From assembly GCF_017565745.1 (NCBI RefSeq), contig NZ_JAGDYM010000007.1, positions 62,001 to 126,000 of the forward strand: a DNA stretch of 64,000 nucleotides. Direction: 5' to 3'. The notes beneath the pieces are model-generated. The model saw only the letters and a program-made list of their open reading frames with translations, searched no databases and had not been told where the DNA came from. Below are positions 11,791 to 19,608 of this stretch, piece after piece. The stretch's first letter is position 1; each line of letters starts with the position of its first letter. This stretch comes from Leucobacter weissii (GTDB lineage: Bacteria; Actinomycetota; Actinomycetes; Actinomycetales; Microbacteriaceae). The translations under genes and the position numbers were made by a program.

Positions 11791-12770
11791 CGACGGACGC
11801 GCAGAGATCCGTCTCCGGGAGGCTGACGGCTGCGCTCCGGGCCGTCCGCCGCGGGGGAGCCGAGAGCGCTCCGCCTTTCGCGGCGGCCGCCGTCGCGGCA
11901 CGGCGCGCGGCCGTGCTGCTCCGCGCGGGGACCCCGGCCGTCGGCGTCTGGCGAGCGATCGCCTCCGATGAGCCGGACACGCCGGAACTGCGCAGGCTCG
12001 CCGCCGATCTGGCCTCCGGAGTCGATGAGGTCCGGGCGATCTCCCGAGCGGGAGGACCCGAATGGCGCATGCTCGCGGCGGTCTGGGGGCTCGCCCGGAG
12101 CAGCGGCGCTCCGTTCGCCTCGACGCTGGAGCGCTTCGACCGCGCCCTGGGTGGGCTCGTCGAGACCGCCGAGCGCCGGAAGGTGCTGCTGGCCGGGCCG
12201 CGATCCACCATCCGGCTGGTGATCGCGCTGCCGCCCGTCGCGCTGCTGCTCGGAGCACTGCTGGGGTTCGATCCGATGAGCGCTCTCGTCACACCGGCGG
12301 GATCCTCGGCGCTGGCGCTCGGCTCGGCGCTGCTCCTCATCGGGACGAGATGGTCCCGGGGGCTCGCCCGCCGGATCGAGGAGGCCGACTGGGTCTCCGG
12401 GTGGGAGTACGAACTCGCAGCCATCGCCGTCCGCGGCGGCCTTCCCGTGCAGCGCGCCCTGCTGCGCTCCGTCGACTCCGCGGACGGAGCGGGAGCGGAA
12501 TGGGTGTCGCTCGAGGCGTTCGGGCGGACGGGCGCGATGCGCCGCTCCGTCGAGCGGGCCGAATCGCTGGGGGTGCCGCTCGCCCCGCTCCTGCTCGCCG
12601 AGGCCGAGAGCATGCGGGCGCTCACCCGGTCCGGGCTCGAGCGCTCGGCCGAGCGGCTGGGCGTTCGCGTGCTCGTCCCGCTCGGGCTCTGCGTGCTTCC
12701 CGCGTTCATCCTGATCGGTGTGGTGCCGGTGCTCCTGGCGGTCGTCAGCGGCGGTGTGCTCGCGCCGTGA
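11787..12770 (+). CDS. TadB-like inner-membrane protein (type II secretion F domain)
   Basis: A 327-aa platform protein of the Tad pilus. Two hydrophobic segments lie in the middle (about residues 138-155 and 168-187), then a T2SSF-type helical region EYELAAIAVRGGLPVQRALL, and a C-terminal pair of TM segments ending at VVPVLLAVVSGG. The GTG start overlaps the ATPase stop. Only one such gene is present, whereas many loci have separate tadB and tadC genes; it could cover both roles or form homomers. Confidence 0.85.
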   Translation: MTTDAQRSVSGRLTAALRAVRRGGAESAPPFAAAAVAARRAAVLLRAGTPAVGVWRAIASDEPDTPELRRLAADLASGVDEVRAISRAGGPEWRMLAAVWGLARSSGAPFASTLERFDRALGGLVETAERRKVLLAGPRSTIRLVIALPPVALLLGALLGFDPMSALVTPAGSSALALGSALLLIGTRWSRGLARRIEEADWVSGWEYELAAIAVRGGLPVQRALLRSVDSADGAGAEWVSLEAFGRTGAMRRSVERAESLGVPLAPLLLAEAESMRALTRSGLERSAERLGVRVLVPLGLCVLPAFILIGVVPVLLAVVSGGVLAP

Positions 12771-12983
12771 GCATCCCGGCCCGCGAGAGCGCTGATGGAG
12801 GGCCCGCTTCCGCCATCGCCACGGTGGACCGGCGCACGAGAAGCCGCTCACAGGGCGCCGATTTCACGAGCTATCCACAGATTTCCCCGTCCGGCGACCC
12901 CGGGCCCGCGACCGGCGCCGGCCCGCGCGAGGATGGGAGGACCGGCGGCCGCCGGGGCCGCGCCAGGCGAAAGGAGCATGCTC

Positions 12984-13355
12984 ATGACCTCTCATCTGAC
13001 CCTCGTGGCGGACAACTCGGCACCGGACCGGCAACCGCGGTCCGCGCACGTCGCGACGCCCGATCTCGACGCCGCCTGGGTGCACCGATTCTGGCGGCCC
13101 CGCCCGCGGGCGCAGCGCAGAGCGCTGCCCGGGTCGTCCCGAGCGCCCGGAGCCGACCGGCGGACAGGAGGCGAGCAGAATCCCGCGGAGACGACCCTGA
13201 ACGAGGACGAGCGCGGAGCGGTGACGGCGGAGTACGCCATCGTGATCATGGCCGCCGTGGCGTTCGCCGGTCTGCTCGTCGCGATCATGCGATCGGGGGA
13301 GATCCGTCAGCTGCTCGTCGAGCTGGTGCAGAATGCGCTCGGAGCAGCGGGCTGA
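12984..13355 (+). CDS. Flp-type pilin-like protein (DUF4244)
   Basis: A 123-aa protein with a long variable N-terminus and a C-terminal DUF4244 segment: DERGAVTAEYAIVIMAAVAFAGLLVAIMRSGEIRQLL. The AVTAEYA sequence followed by a hydrophobic helix is the class III prepilin signature, and Glu at the fifth position after the probable cleavage point is kept. Of two nearby ATGs, 12984 is preferred: AAGGAG is 7 bases away, while for 12978 it is only 1 base away. It overlaps the next gene by 23 bases. This is probably the major pilin subunit of the locus. Confidence 0.85.
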   Translation: MTSHLTLVADNSAPDRQPRSAHVATPDLDAAWVHRFWRPRPRAQRRALPGSSRAPGADRRTGGEQNPAETTLNEDERGAVTAEYAIVIMAAVAFAGLLVAIMRSGEIRQLLVELVQNALGAAG

Positions 13356-13683
13356 CCGGGGTGCGGTGACCGCGGAGTTCGCCATCGTCCTGCCGGCGGT
13401 GCTGGCGGTGCTGCTGCTCGGCGTCGCCGCGATCCTGCTCGCCACCCAGCGCGTCGCGCTGACCTCTGCCGCGGCCGAGCTCGCTCGTCTCGAGGCGCGA
13501 GGAGACACCGCCGCCGCGGAGGCGCGGGAGGGCCGCCTCGGGCCGGCGGTCGAGTCCCAGCGCAGCAGAGAGGGCGTGCTCCACTGCGTCAGCCTGCGAT
13601 CCCGGCCGGCGGCGGGACTCCTCGAGGCGGTGGCCGTCTCGGCCAAGGGCTGCGCCGCTGTGAGCGACGGAGGCGGGCCATGA
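13333..13683 (+). CDS. TadE-like minor pilin
   Basis: A 116-aa protein with the TadE pattern DRGAVTAEFAIVLPAVLAVLLLGVAAILLATQ at the N-terminus, a single TM helix, then a helical and variable C-terminal part. TadE proteins are pseudopilins processed by the prepilin peptidase. It begins inside the DUF4244 gene, in another frame, which suggests tight translational coupling. Mycobacterium tuberculosis Rv3655c occupies the same place in a syntenic locus. Confidence 0.85.
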   Translation: MRSEQRADRGAVTAEFAIVLPAVLAVLLLGVAAILLATQRVALTSAAAELARLEARGDTAAAEAREGRLGPAVESQRSREGVLHCVSLRSRPAAGLLEAVAVSAKGCAAVSDGGGP

Positions 13684-13699
13684 GCGCCGACGGGTCCTC

Positions 13700-14479
13700 G
13701 TGAGCGCGCCCGCCCTCGTCCTCTGCGCGGTGGCCGGTCTCGCGCTCGCGCTCCCCGTCGCCGCGGCGGGTTCTGCGCTGGAGGCGCGGCACCGCGCGGC
13801 GGGTGCCGCGGATGCGGCCGCGCTCGCCGCCGCCGACGCGGCCTCGGGGTGGGCGAGCGGGGAGCCCTGCGAACTCGCCGGGCTCGTCGCCGCGGCGGGC
13901 GAGGTCGAACTCGAATCCTGCGACGTCGAGGACTCCACGGGTCGGGCGCGCCTCAGCGTCAGCACGCGCACCCCGTTCGGCACGGTCGTTGCGAGAGCAC
14001 ACGCGGGCCCCGAAGCCGCGCCCGGGGGAGTCGTCGGAGAGAACGGCTGGGCCTGGCCGTCGGGAGTGCGCGCGGTCACGCAGGGTTTTCACGACGGCTA
14101 CGCGATCGACCTGGCGGTGGCCGCGGACGGGGCGCTCTATGCGCCCTACGACGGTGTCGTGGTGGCGTCCGGCATCGTGGGCGATGGAGTGCCGGAGGCC
14201 TGCGTGGCCAATCCCGGTTGGTGGCGCGGGCCGAATCACTCCGTCGTCATGAGGCACGAGTTCGCGGGCCGCGTCATATTCAGCTCTCACAACCACATCG
14301 CACCCGGATCGGCCGTCGAACCCGGGGTCCGGGTGGTCGCCGGGCAGCAGGTCGCCACGTCGGGTATGAGCGGCTGCACCTCGGGTCCGCACTCCCACTT
14401 CACGATGGCCACGACCCAGCGAATCGTGAATCCCGATATCAATCCGTACGACTACCTGCCGGGGAGGGCAGCGGAATGA
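13700..14479 (+). CDS. Rv3654c-type Tad protein fused to an M23 peptidase domain
   Basis: A 259-aa protein in two parts. Residues 1-95 have an N-terminal hydrophobic segment and the Ala-rich AADAAALAAADAA helix typical of Rv3654c-like proteins that end tad loci. Residues 115-259 resemble LytM/M23 peptidoglycan endopeptidases: IDLAVAADGALYAPYDGVVVASG, then CTSGPHSHFTM with the H231-x-H233 zinc pair. The first zinc motif is odd: His131 and Asp137 are six residues apart, against four in the usual HxxxD, so one ligand may be shifted or lost. The role inferred is local wall opening for pilus passage. It starts at GTG 17 bases after tadE. Confidence 0.8.
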   Translation: MSAPALVLCAVAGLALALPVAAAGSALEARHRAAGAADAAALAAADAASGWASGEPCELAGLVAAAGEVELESCDVEDSTGRARLSVSTRTPFGTVVARAHAGPEAAPGGVVGENGWAWPSGVRAVTQGFHDGYAIDLAVAADGALYAPYDGVVVASGIVGDGVPEACVANPGWWRGPNHSVVMRHEFAGRVIFSSHNHIAPGSAVEPGVRVVAGQQVATSGMSGCTSGPHSHFTMATTQRIVNPDINPYDYLPGRAAE

Positions 14480-14599
14480 CCCGATGAGGGAAAACACCGC
14501 AAAGCTGTGTATCGTGTCGGTGCAAGGTGTAGCCATTGGCGAGCCGGCACATCGCGTCCGCACCGGGCGTTCAGGGTTGCAGGTGATTGAAGGAGACTC

Positions 14600-17392
14600 G
14601 TGCCCACCAAGAAACTCGTGATCGTCGAGTCGCCGACCAAGGCGAGGACCATCGGCGGTTACCTCGGCGACGACTACGAAGTCATCGCCTCGGTCGGTCA
14701 CATCCGCGACCTCGCCGAGCCCTCGGAGCTTCCCGTCGAGATCAAGAAGGGTCCCTTCGGCAGATTCGCGGTCGACGTGGAGAACGGCTTCGAGCCCTAT
14801 TACATCGTGAACGACGATAAGAAGAAGACCGTCACCCTGCTCAAGCGGGCCCTCAAAGATGCGGACGAGCTGTGGCTCGCCACGGATGAGGACCGCGAAG
14901 GGGAAGCGATCGCCTGGCATCTGCTCGAGGTGCTGAAGCCCAAGGTGCCGGTGCGGCGGATGGTGTTCCACGAGATCACCCAGGAAGCCATCGCGGAGGC
15001 GCAGGCCAATACGCGCGAGATCGACACCGCCCTCGTCGACGCGCAGGAGACCCGTCGCATCCTCGACCGCCTCTACGGCTACGACGTCTCTCCCGTGCTG
15101 TGGCGGAAGGTGGGGCCGAAGCTCTCGGCGGGCCGCGTGCAGTCCGCCGCGACGCGTCTGGTGGTCGATCGCGAGCGAGAGCGTCTCGCCTACGTCACCA
15201 GCGAGTACTGGGATCTGACGGCGACGTTCTCGCCCGACTCGGAAGCCGCCGATCGCTCGCCGTTCTCCGCCCGTCTGATCCGCTTGGACGGCGAGCGCCT
15301 CGCCACGGGAAGCGACTTCACCGATCGGGGAGAGCTGAAGCCGAAGTCTGCGGGCGCGATCCGGCTGGGCAAGGACCGGGCGGAGGGGTTGGCCGCCCTG
15401 CTGTCGACGGGCGCCGAGGCGCGTGTGCTCGCCGTCGAGACCAAACCCCACACCCGGCGCCCCGCGCCCCCGTTCACCACCTCGACGCTGCAGCAGGAGG
15501 CCTCGCGCAAACTGCGCTACACCTCTCGGCAGACCATGTCGCTGGCGCAGTCGCTCTACGAGAACGGGTACATCACCTACATGCGAACCGACTCGCCGAC
15601 GCTCTCGAAGCAGGCGGTGCAGGCGGCTCGCAGCCAGGCGGCCGGGCTCTACGGCGCTGAGACGGTGCCCGCCGCTCCTCGGGTGTACGCCGGGAAGTCG
15701 AAGGGCGCGCAGGAGGCTCACGAGGCGATCCGACCCGCGGGAGACGTGTTCGCCCGCCCCATCGAGCTGCAGGGCAAGCTCAACCAGCGCGAGTTCGCGC
15801 TCTACGAGCTGATCTGGAAGCGCACCGTCGCCAGCCAGATGGCCGACGCCAAGGGGTCCACCGACACCGTGACCCTCGCGGTCGACGTGGTCGAGCCCGC
15901 CGAGTCCGGGTCAGCGCCCACGGTCGCGGAGTTCACCGCCAGTGGAACCGTCGTCACGTTCCCGGGGTTCCTGCTGGCCTACGAGGAGGGCAAGGACGAA
16001 CGCCGCCGCGAGGCGGAGCAGAACGTCGCGCTCCCGCAGCTCGCCGAGGGGCAGGCGCTCGGCGTCTCGGAGCCGGAGGCCAAGCTGCACGAGACGAGTC
16101 CCCCGCCCCGGTACACCGAGGCGAGCCTCACCAAGCGGCTCGAGGAGCTGGGGATCGGCCGCCCGTCGACCTACGCCGCCATCATCAGCACCATCAGCGA
16201 TCGCGGCTACGTCACCAAGAAGGGTCAGGCGCTCGTGCCGAGCTGGGTGGCGTTCTCGGTGGTGAGGCTGCTCGAGGAGCATTTCACCGAGCTCGTCGAC
16301 TACGACTTCACCGCTGAGATGGAGGGCGATCTCGATCGCATCGCCGCGGGCGACGAGGATCGCTCGGCGTGGTTGCGCGACTTCTACTTCGGCAGCGACA
16401 GCCATCCGGGCCTGCGCGGCGTGGTGGACAACCTCGGAGAGATCGATGCGCGAGCGATCAACACGATCCGCATCGACGACGCCATCTCGCTGCGGAACGG
16501 CAAGTACGGCCCCTACCTCGAGGTGTTCGACGACAAGTGCGAGGTCGGGGAGGACGGAGCGCTGAAACCGCGCAGCGTCAACATCCCGGACGGGCTCGCC
16601 CCCGATGAGCTGACCCCCGAACGGGCGCGCGAGCTGGCTGCGGCCGAGCCGCTCGAGGACCGGATCGTCGGCGTGCACCCGGAGACCGGCAAGCGCATCG
16701 CCGCCAAGAACGGGCGATTCGGCCCCTACGTGACGGAGCTGCCGGACGAGGACGAGACGTTGCCGAAGGGCGAGAAGCCTCGCACGGCGTCGCTGTTCAA
16801 GGACATGGATCCCGCGACGGTCGATCTGGACACCGCCGTCGCCCTGCTCGGGCTGCCGCGGGTCGTCGGCGTCGATCCCGAGTCGGGCGACCAGATCACG
16901 GCGCAGAACGGTCGCTACGGCCCGTACCTGAAGAAGGGCTCCGACACCCGGTCGCTGTCGGGGGAGCAGGCGATCTTCGAGATCGATCTCGCCGGCGCCC
17001 AGGAGCTGTTCGCGCAGTCGAAGTACGGTGCGCGCAAGGCCAGCGCCGCGCTGAAGGAGTTCGACGCCGATCCGGTGAGCGGCAAGCCGATCAAGGTCAA
17101 GGACGGCCGCTTCGGCCCCTACGTCACCGACGGGGAGACGAACGCGACCGTTCCGCGCGGGGACAGCGTCGAGGATCTCACGTTCGAGCGGGCCGTCGAG
17201 CTGCTCGAGATCAAGCGGGCCAAGGGTCCCGCCAAGCGCAAGGCCCCGGCGCGCAAGAAGGCACCGGCCCAGAAGGCGGGCACGAAGAAGACGGCGACCA
17301 AGAAGGCCGTCGATCCGAAGCGTTCGGCCGCCGCGAAGAAGGCCGCCGCGACCCGCGCCGCGAAAGCGGCCGCCGCCGCGGCCGGCGAGTAG
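14600..17392 (+). CDS. topA: DNA topoisomerase I
   Basis: Type IA topoisomerase of 930 aa that relaxes negative supercoils. The Toprim domain starts at KLVIVESPTKARTIGGYLG, with ATDEDREGEAIAWHL near residue 95. The active-site tyrosine lies in ENGYITYMRTDSPTLSKQAV near residue 325. Instead of zinc fingers, several C-terminal repeats carry the NGRFGPYV / NGRYGPYL / DGRFGPYV motif. The end is a Lys/Ala-rich tail (KRKAPARKKAP, KKAAATRAAKAAA) usual in actinobacterial TopA and needed for processivity in studied members. GTG start behind GAAGGAG. tmk follows 6 bases later. Confidence 0.97.
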   Translation: MPTKKLVIVESPTKARTIGGYLGDDYEVIASVGHIRDLAEPSELPVEIKKGPFGRFAVDVENGFEPYYIVNDDKKKTVTLLKRALKDADELWLATDEDREGEAIAWHLLEVLKPKVPVRRMVFHEITQEAIAEAQANTREIDTALVDAQETRRILDRLYGYDVSPVLWRKVGPKLSAGRVQSAATRLVVDRERERLAYVTSEYWDLTATFSPDSEAADRSPFSARLIRLDGERLATGSDFTDRGELKPKSAGAIRLGKDRAEGLAALLSTGAEARVLAVETKPHTRRPAPPFTTSTLQQEASRKLRYTSRQTMSLAQSLYENGYITYMRTDSPTLSKQAVQAARSQAAGLYGAETVPAAPRVYAGKSKGAQEAHEAIRPAGDVFARPIELQGKLNQREFALYELIWKRTVASQMADAKGSTDTVTLAVDVVEPAESGSAPTVAEFTASGTVVTFPGFLLAYEEGKDERRREAEQNVALPQLAEGQALGVSEPEAKLHETSPPPRYTEASLTKRLEELGIGRPSTYAAIISTISDRGYVTKKGQALVPSWVAFSVVRLLEEHFTELVDYDFTAEMEGDLDRIAAGDEDRSAWLRDFYFGSDSHPGLRGVVDNLGEIDARAINTIRIDDAISLRNGKYGPYLEVFDDKCEVGEDGALKPRSVNIPDGLAPDELTPERARELAAAEPLEDRIVGVHPETGKRIAAKNGRFGPYVTELPDEDETLPKGEKPRTASLFKDMDPATVDLDTAVALLGLPRVVGVDPESGDQITAQNGRYGPYLKKGSDTRSLSGEQAIFEIDLAGAQELFAQSKYGARKASAALKEFDADPVSGKPIKVKDGRFGPYVTDGETNATVPRGDSVEDLTFERAVELLEIKRAKGPAKRKAPARKKAPAQKAGTKKTATKKAVDPKRSAAAKKAAATRAAKAAAAAAGE

Positions 17393-17398
17393 GGGCGC

Positions 17399-18067
17399 AT
17401 GTCGGGACTGTTCATCACCTTCGAGGGCGGAGACGGCGCGGGCAAGACGACGCAGGTCGAGCTGCTGGCCGAGCGGCTTGCCGAGCGCGGCCTGGAAGTG
17501 GTGCGCACGCGCGAACCGGGCGGCACTGCGCTCGGCGCCGCGCTGCGCGATCTGCTGCTGCACGGGCCGGACGCATCGCCGCGCGCCGGCATCGACGGGG
17601 AGGATGCGGCCCTGCCCGGTATCGATGCGCGCGCCGAGGCGCTGCTCTATGCGGCGGATCGCGCCCAGCACGTCGCCGAGGTCGTACGCCCCGCGCTCGC
17701 ACGCGGGGCGGCGGTGGTGCAGGACCGCTACATCGATTCCTCGCTCGCCTACCAGGGGGCCGGCCGTCCGCTCGACCCCGCCGAGATCCGCCGCCTCAGC
17801 GAGTGGGCGACCGACGGCCTCTGGCCGCGGCTGACGGTGCTGCTCGATGTCAGTCCCGAACTGGCAGCGGAGCGCCGCGCCCGGTCGGGGCAGCGGGCGG
17901 ACCGGCTGGAGCGCGAGGCCGAGGAGTTCCACCGGCGGGTGCGGTCCGGTTTCCTGGAGCTGGCCGCCGCCGAGCCGGAGCGGTTCCTCGTGCTTGACGC
18001 GGCCCGGTCCGCGGACGAACTGCACGCGGCGATCCTCGCACGCGTGGAATCGCTCCTCGCGGTCTGA
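17399..18067 (+). CDS. tmk: Thymidylate kinase
   Basis: dTMP kinase, 222 aa. The P-loop is FEGGDGAGKTTQVELLAERL at residues 8-27. The DR(Y/S) motif is VVQDRYIDSSLAYQG near residue 105, and the lid region is RRARSGQRADRLEREAEEFH. topA and tmk are adjacent in many actinobacteria, usually followed by holB; here holB is absent and a convergent secreted-protein gene follows. ATG 17399 is preceded by AGGGG. Confidence 0.95.
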   Translation: MSGLFITFEGGDGAGKTTQVELLAERLAERGLEVVRTREPGGTALGAALRDLLLHGPDASPRAGIDGEDAALPGIDARAEALLYAADRAQHVAEVVRPALARGAAVVQDRYIDSSLAYQGAGRPLDPAEIRRLSEWATDGLWPRLTVLLDVSPELAAERRARSGQRADRLEREAEEFHRRVRSGFLELAAAEPERFLVLDAARSADELHAAILARVESLLAV

Positions 18068-18142
18068 CCCCGTCGGGCGGTCGGCGCGACGACCGACGTC
18101 CGCGGGACGGCCACCCCCGGAGTCGATGCGCTGGAACAACGC

Positions 18143-18181
18143 GAGGAGGGCGCCGTCGTCGACGACGACGGCGCCCTCCTC
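18143..18181. terminator. Bidirectional terminator between tmk and the secreted-protein gene
   Basis: A perfect 18-bp stem with a 3-base loop (18143-18160 with 18164-18181, loop gac). It lies between convergent genes, 75 bases after tmk and 32 bases after the secreted-protein gene. There is no U-tract on either strand. Confidence 0.8.
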
Positions 18182-18212
18182 GGTCGGGGTCAGAGACGAG
18201 CCGGGGCTCGCA

Positions 18213-19025
18213 TCACCTGACCTTCTGCGGGCTGCTCTTGTAACCGGCGGCGTAGGTCACCGAGCCGACCTTCACGTAGGCTCGCGAGCCCTTCTTCGTG
18301 TACTTGCCGGGCAGCTTGAGCTTGGAGGTCTTCGAGTAGCTGGAGCTGGTGCTCTTCAGCTTCCCGGAGGCGACCCTCTTGTACTTCTTCGCGCCCTTCT
18401 TCTTCGCGTAGAGCGTGACCTTCGCCCCGGCCTGGTAGTTCGGGGCGTTCACGGTGACGCGCCAGGTCTTACCGGTCCTGCCGCTTCCCGAGATCGAGGT
18501 GCTCTTCCGGGAGACCTTCGTGTTCGCCTTGATCGTGAGGTACTTGGTCGTCGACCGCGTGGTGTTCTTCGTCGGGGAGACCCGTCGGTCGTGCTGGGTC
18601 ACCGGAATGGTCACCTTGTACCGGCCGGGGGTGTGGTGGCTCCAGATGCGGGTGCTCACGGTGCCCCCGGCAGCCGGGGTGGGGGAGGTGGTGTCGGCGC
18701 TCACGCTCGGCGTGTACACGTAGCGGGACTTGACGCCCTTGTTCTTCTTCACCAGCTTGATCTTCGGGCCGTAGAAGTCCGCTCCGTAGATCCCGTAGGT
18801 GATCTGGCTCGGGTTGGAGGAAGGAGCCGCGGGCCCGTCGAACTTCACGGTGATCCTCTTCGTCTTCGCCGATCCGCTCGGAACCGTGACGCTACCCGGA
18901 TTCGAGGCGGAGACATTACCGAAAGTGGGCTTCACGGCGGCTGTCGCGGGAGTGACCGCCCCCAGGGTGAGCGCGAGGACGGCGGCGGCGGTGAGGCCGA
19001 TCGCCTTGGTGGATGTCTTGAGCAT
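18213..19025 (-). CDS. Secreted basic protein of unknown function
   Basis: A 270-aa exported protein. The signal peptide MLKTSTKAIGLTAAAVLALT runs to a probable cleavage after ATAA near residue 30. The mature part is very rich in Lys, Ser, Thr and Tyr, lacks Cys and looks beta-rich, with at least two repeats resembling Ig-like or SH3-like modules (VSRKSTSISGSGRTGKTWRV, AGAKVTLYAKKKGAKKYKRV). It ends without LPXTG. A clear promoter and CAGGAGG Shine-Dalgarno precede it. It stands where holB is usual. Composition is similar to the secreted proteins of the 41-49 kb island, so a cell-wall role is likely but not shown. Confidence 0.75.
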   Translation of the reverse strand: MLKTSTKAIGLTAAAVLALTLGAVTPATAAVKPTFGNVSASNPGSVTVPSGSAKTKRITVKFDGPAAPSSNPSQITYGIYGADFYGPKIKLVKKNKGVKSRYVYTPSVSADTTSPTPAAGGTVSTRIWSHHTPGRYKVTIPVTQHDRRVSPTKNTTRSTTKYLTIKANTKVSRKSTSISGSGRTGKTWRVTVNAPNYQAGAKVTLYAKKKGAKKYKRVASGKLKSTSSSYSKTSKLKLPGKYTKKGSRAYVKVGSVTYAAGYKSSPQKVR

Positions 19026-19067
19026 TCGAGAGTTTCCTCCTGAGTAGCAGTGAATAGGGCAGTCTTG

Positions 19068-19096
19068 ATTGTAGGCGAGCCGCTCCGGTCCGCCAA
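19068..19096 (-). promoter_or_regulatory. Promoter of the secreted-protein gene
   Basis: Minus-strand TTGGCG (19091-19096) and TACAAT (19068-19073) with a 17-base spacer, close to the SigA consensus. The leader to the ATG at 19025 is about 35 bases and ends in CAGGAGG. Confidence 0.65.
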
Positions 19097-19152
19097 AGTC
19101 ATTGAATCATCCGACGTCACATGGTAAAGCGGGTCGCAGCGCCCCGGACCGC

Positions 19153-19482
19153 TCAGTGACCGGCGTCGCTCACGAACTTCAGCCCGATCACGCAGGCGAC
19201 GAGGCCGAGCAGCAGGAGGATCTTGAGCAGGCTGACCGGCTCGGTGCCGGTGAACATCGCGTAGATCACCGTGAGCGCCGCGCCGATACCGACCCAGACC
19301 GCATAGGCGGTTCCGGTGGGGATCTCCCGCATCGCCCAGGCGAGTCCGCCCATGCTGACGACGAGCGCTCCTGCGAAGACGACCGACGGCCAGAGCTTCG
19401 TGAAGCCCTCGGACCTGCCGAGCGCCGTGGCCCACACCGCTTCGAAGACCCCCGAGACGATGAGAACGATCCATGCGAGCAT
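19153..19482 (-). CDS. gdx: Guanidinium exporter of the SMR family
   Basis: A 109-aa four-helix small multidrug resistance protein. The essential Glu14 lies in VSGVFEAVWATALGRSEGF, with the Trp-Ala-Leu-Gly pattern of the SugE/Gdx subgroup rather than the EmrE subgroup. TM segments follow at roughly 30-48, 57-78 and 85-103. Gdx proteins form antiparallel dimers that exchange guanidinium for protons. The gene sits directly behind a guanidine-III riboswitch, which independently supports the substrate. ATG is 7 bases after AGGAGG. The purL gene is further upstream on the same strand, separated by the riboswitch leader. Confidence 0.9.
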   Translation of the reverse strand: MLAWIVLIVSGVFEAVWATALGRSEGFTKLWPSVVFAGALVVSMGGLAWAMREIPTGTAYAVWVGIGAALTVIYAMFTGTEPVSLLKILLLLGLVACVIGLKFVSDAGH

Positions 19483-19489
19483 GACAACC

Positions 19490-19540
19490 TCCTACGGCAA
19501 GTCTTGTCGCACGCGGGGTACTTGACCATCGTCCCGGAGC
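19490..19540 (-). ncRNA. Guanidine-III riboswitch (ykkC-III class)
   Basis: On the minus strand the leader carries the class's conserved pieces in order: GGGACGA, TCAAGTACCCC, then GACAAGACTTG. The TCAAG strand can pair with CTTG after GACAAGA, giving the pseudoknot stem, and the motif ends at the AGGAGG of gdx, 6 bases later. The Thermobifida fusca guanidine-III aptamer has the same blocks (GGACGA, TACCCGG, GACAAGAC). Its place directly at the ribosome binding site implies translational control: guanidine binding would release the AGGAGG. Confidence 0.8.
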
Positions 19541-19608
19541 CGCAGGAAGGGCTCGAAGATCACTGTGCCAGTTCGGTCTGAACGGACCCTGTGCACACCC
19601 GGCCGGCG

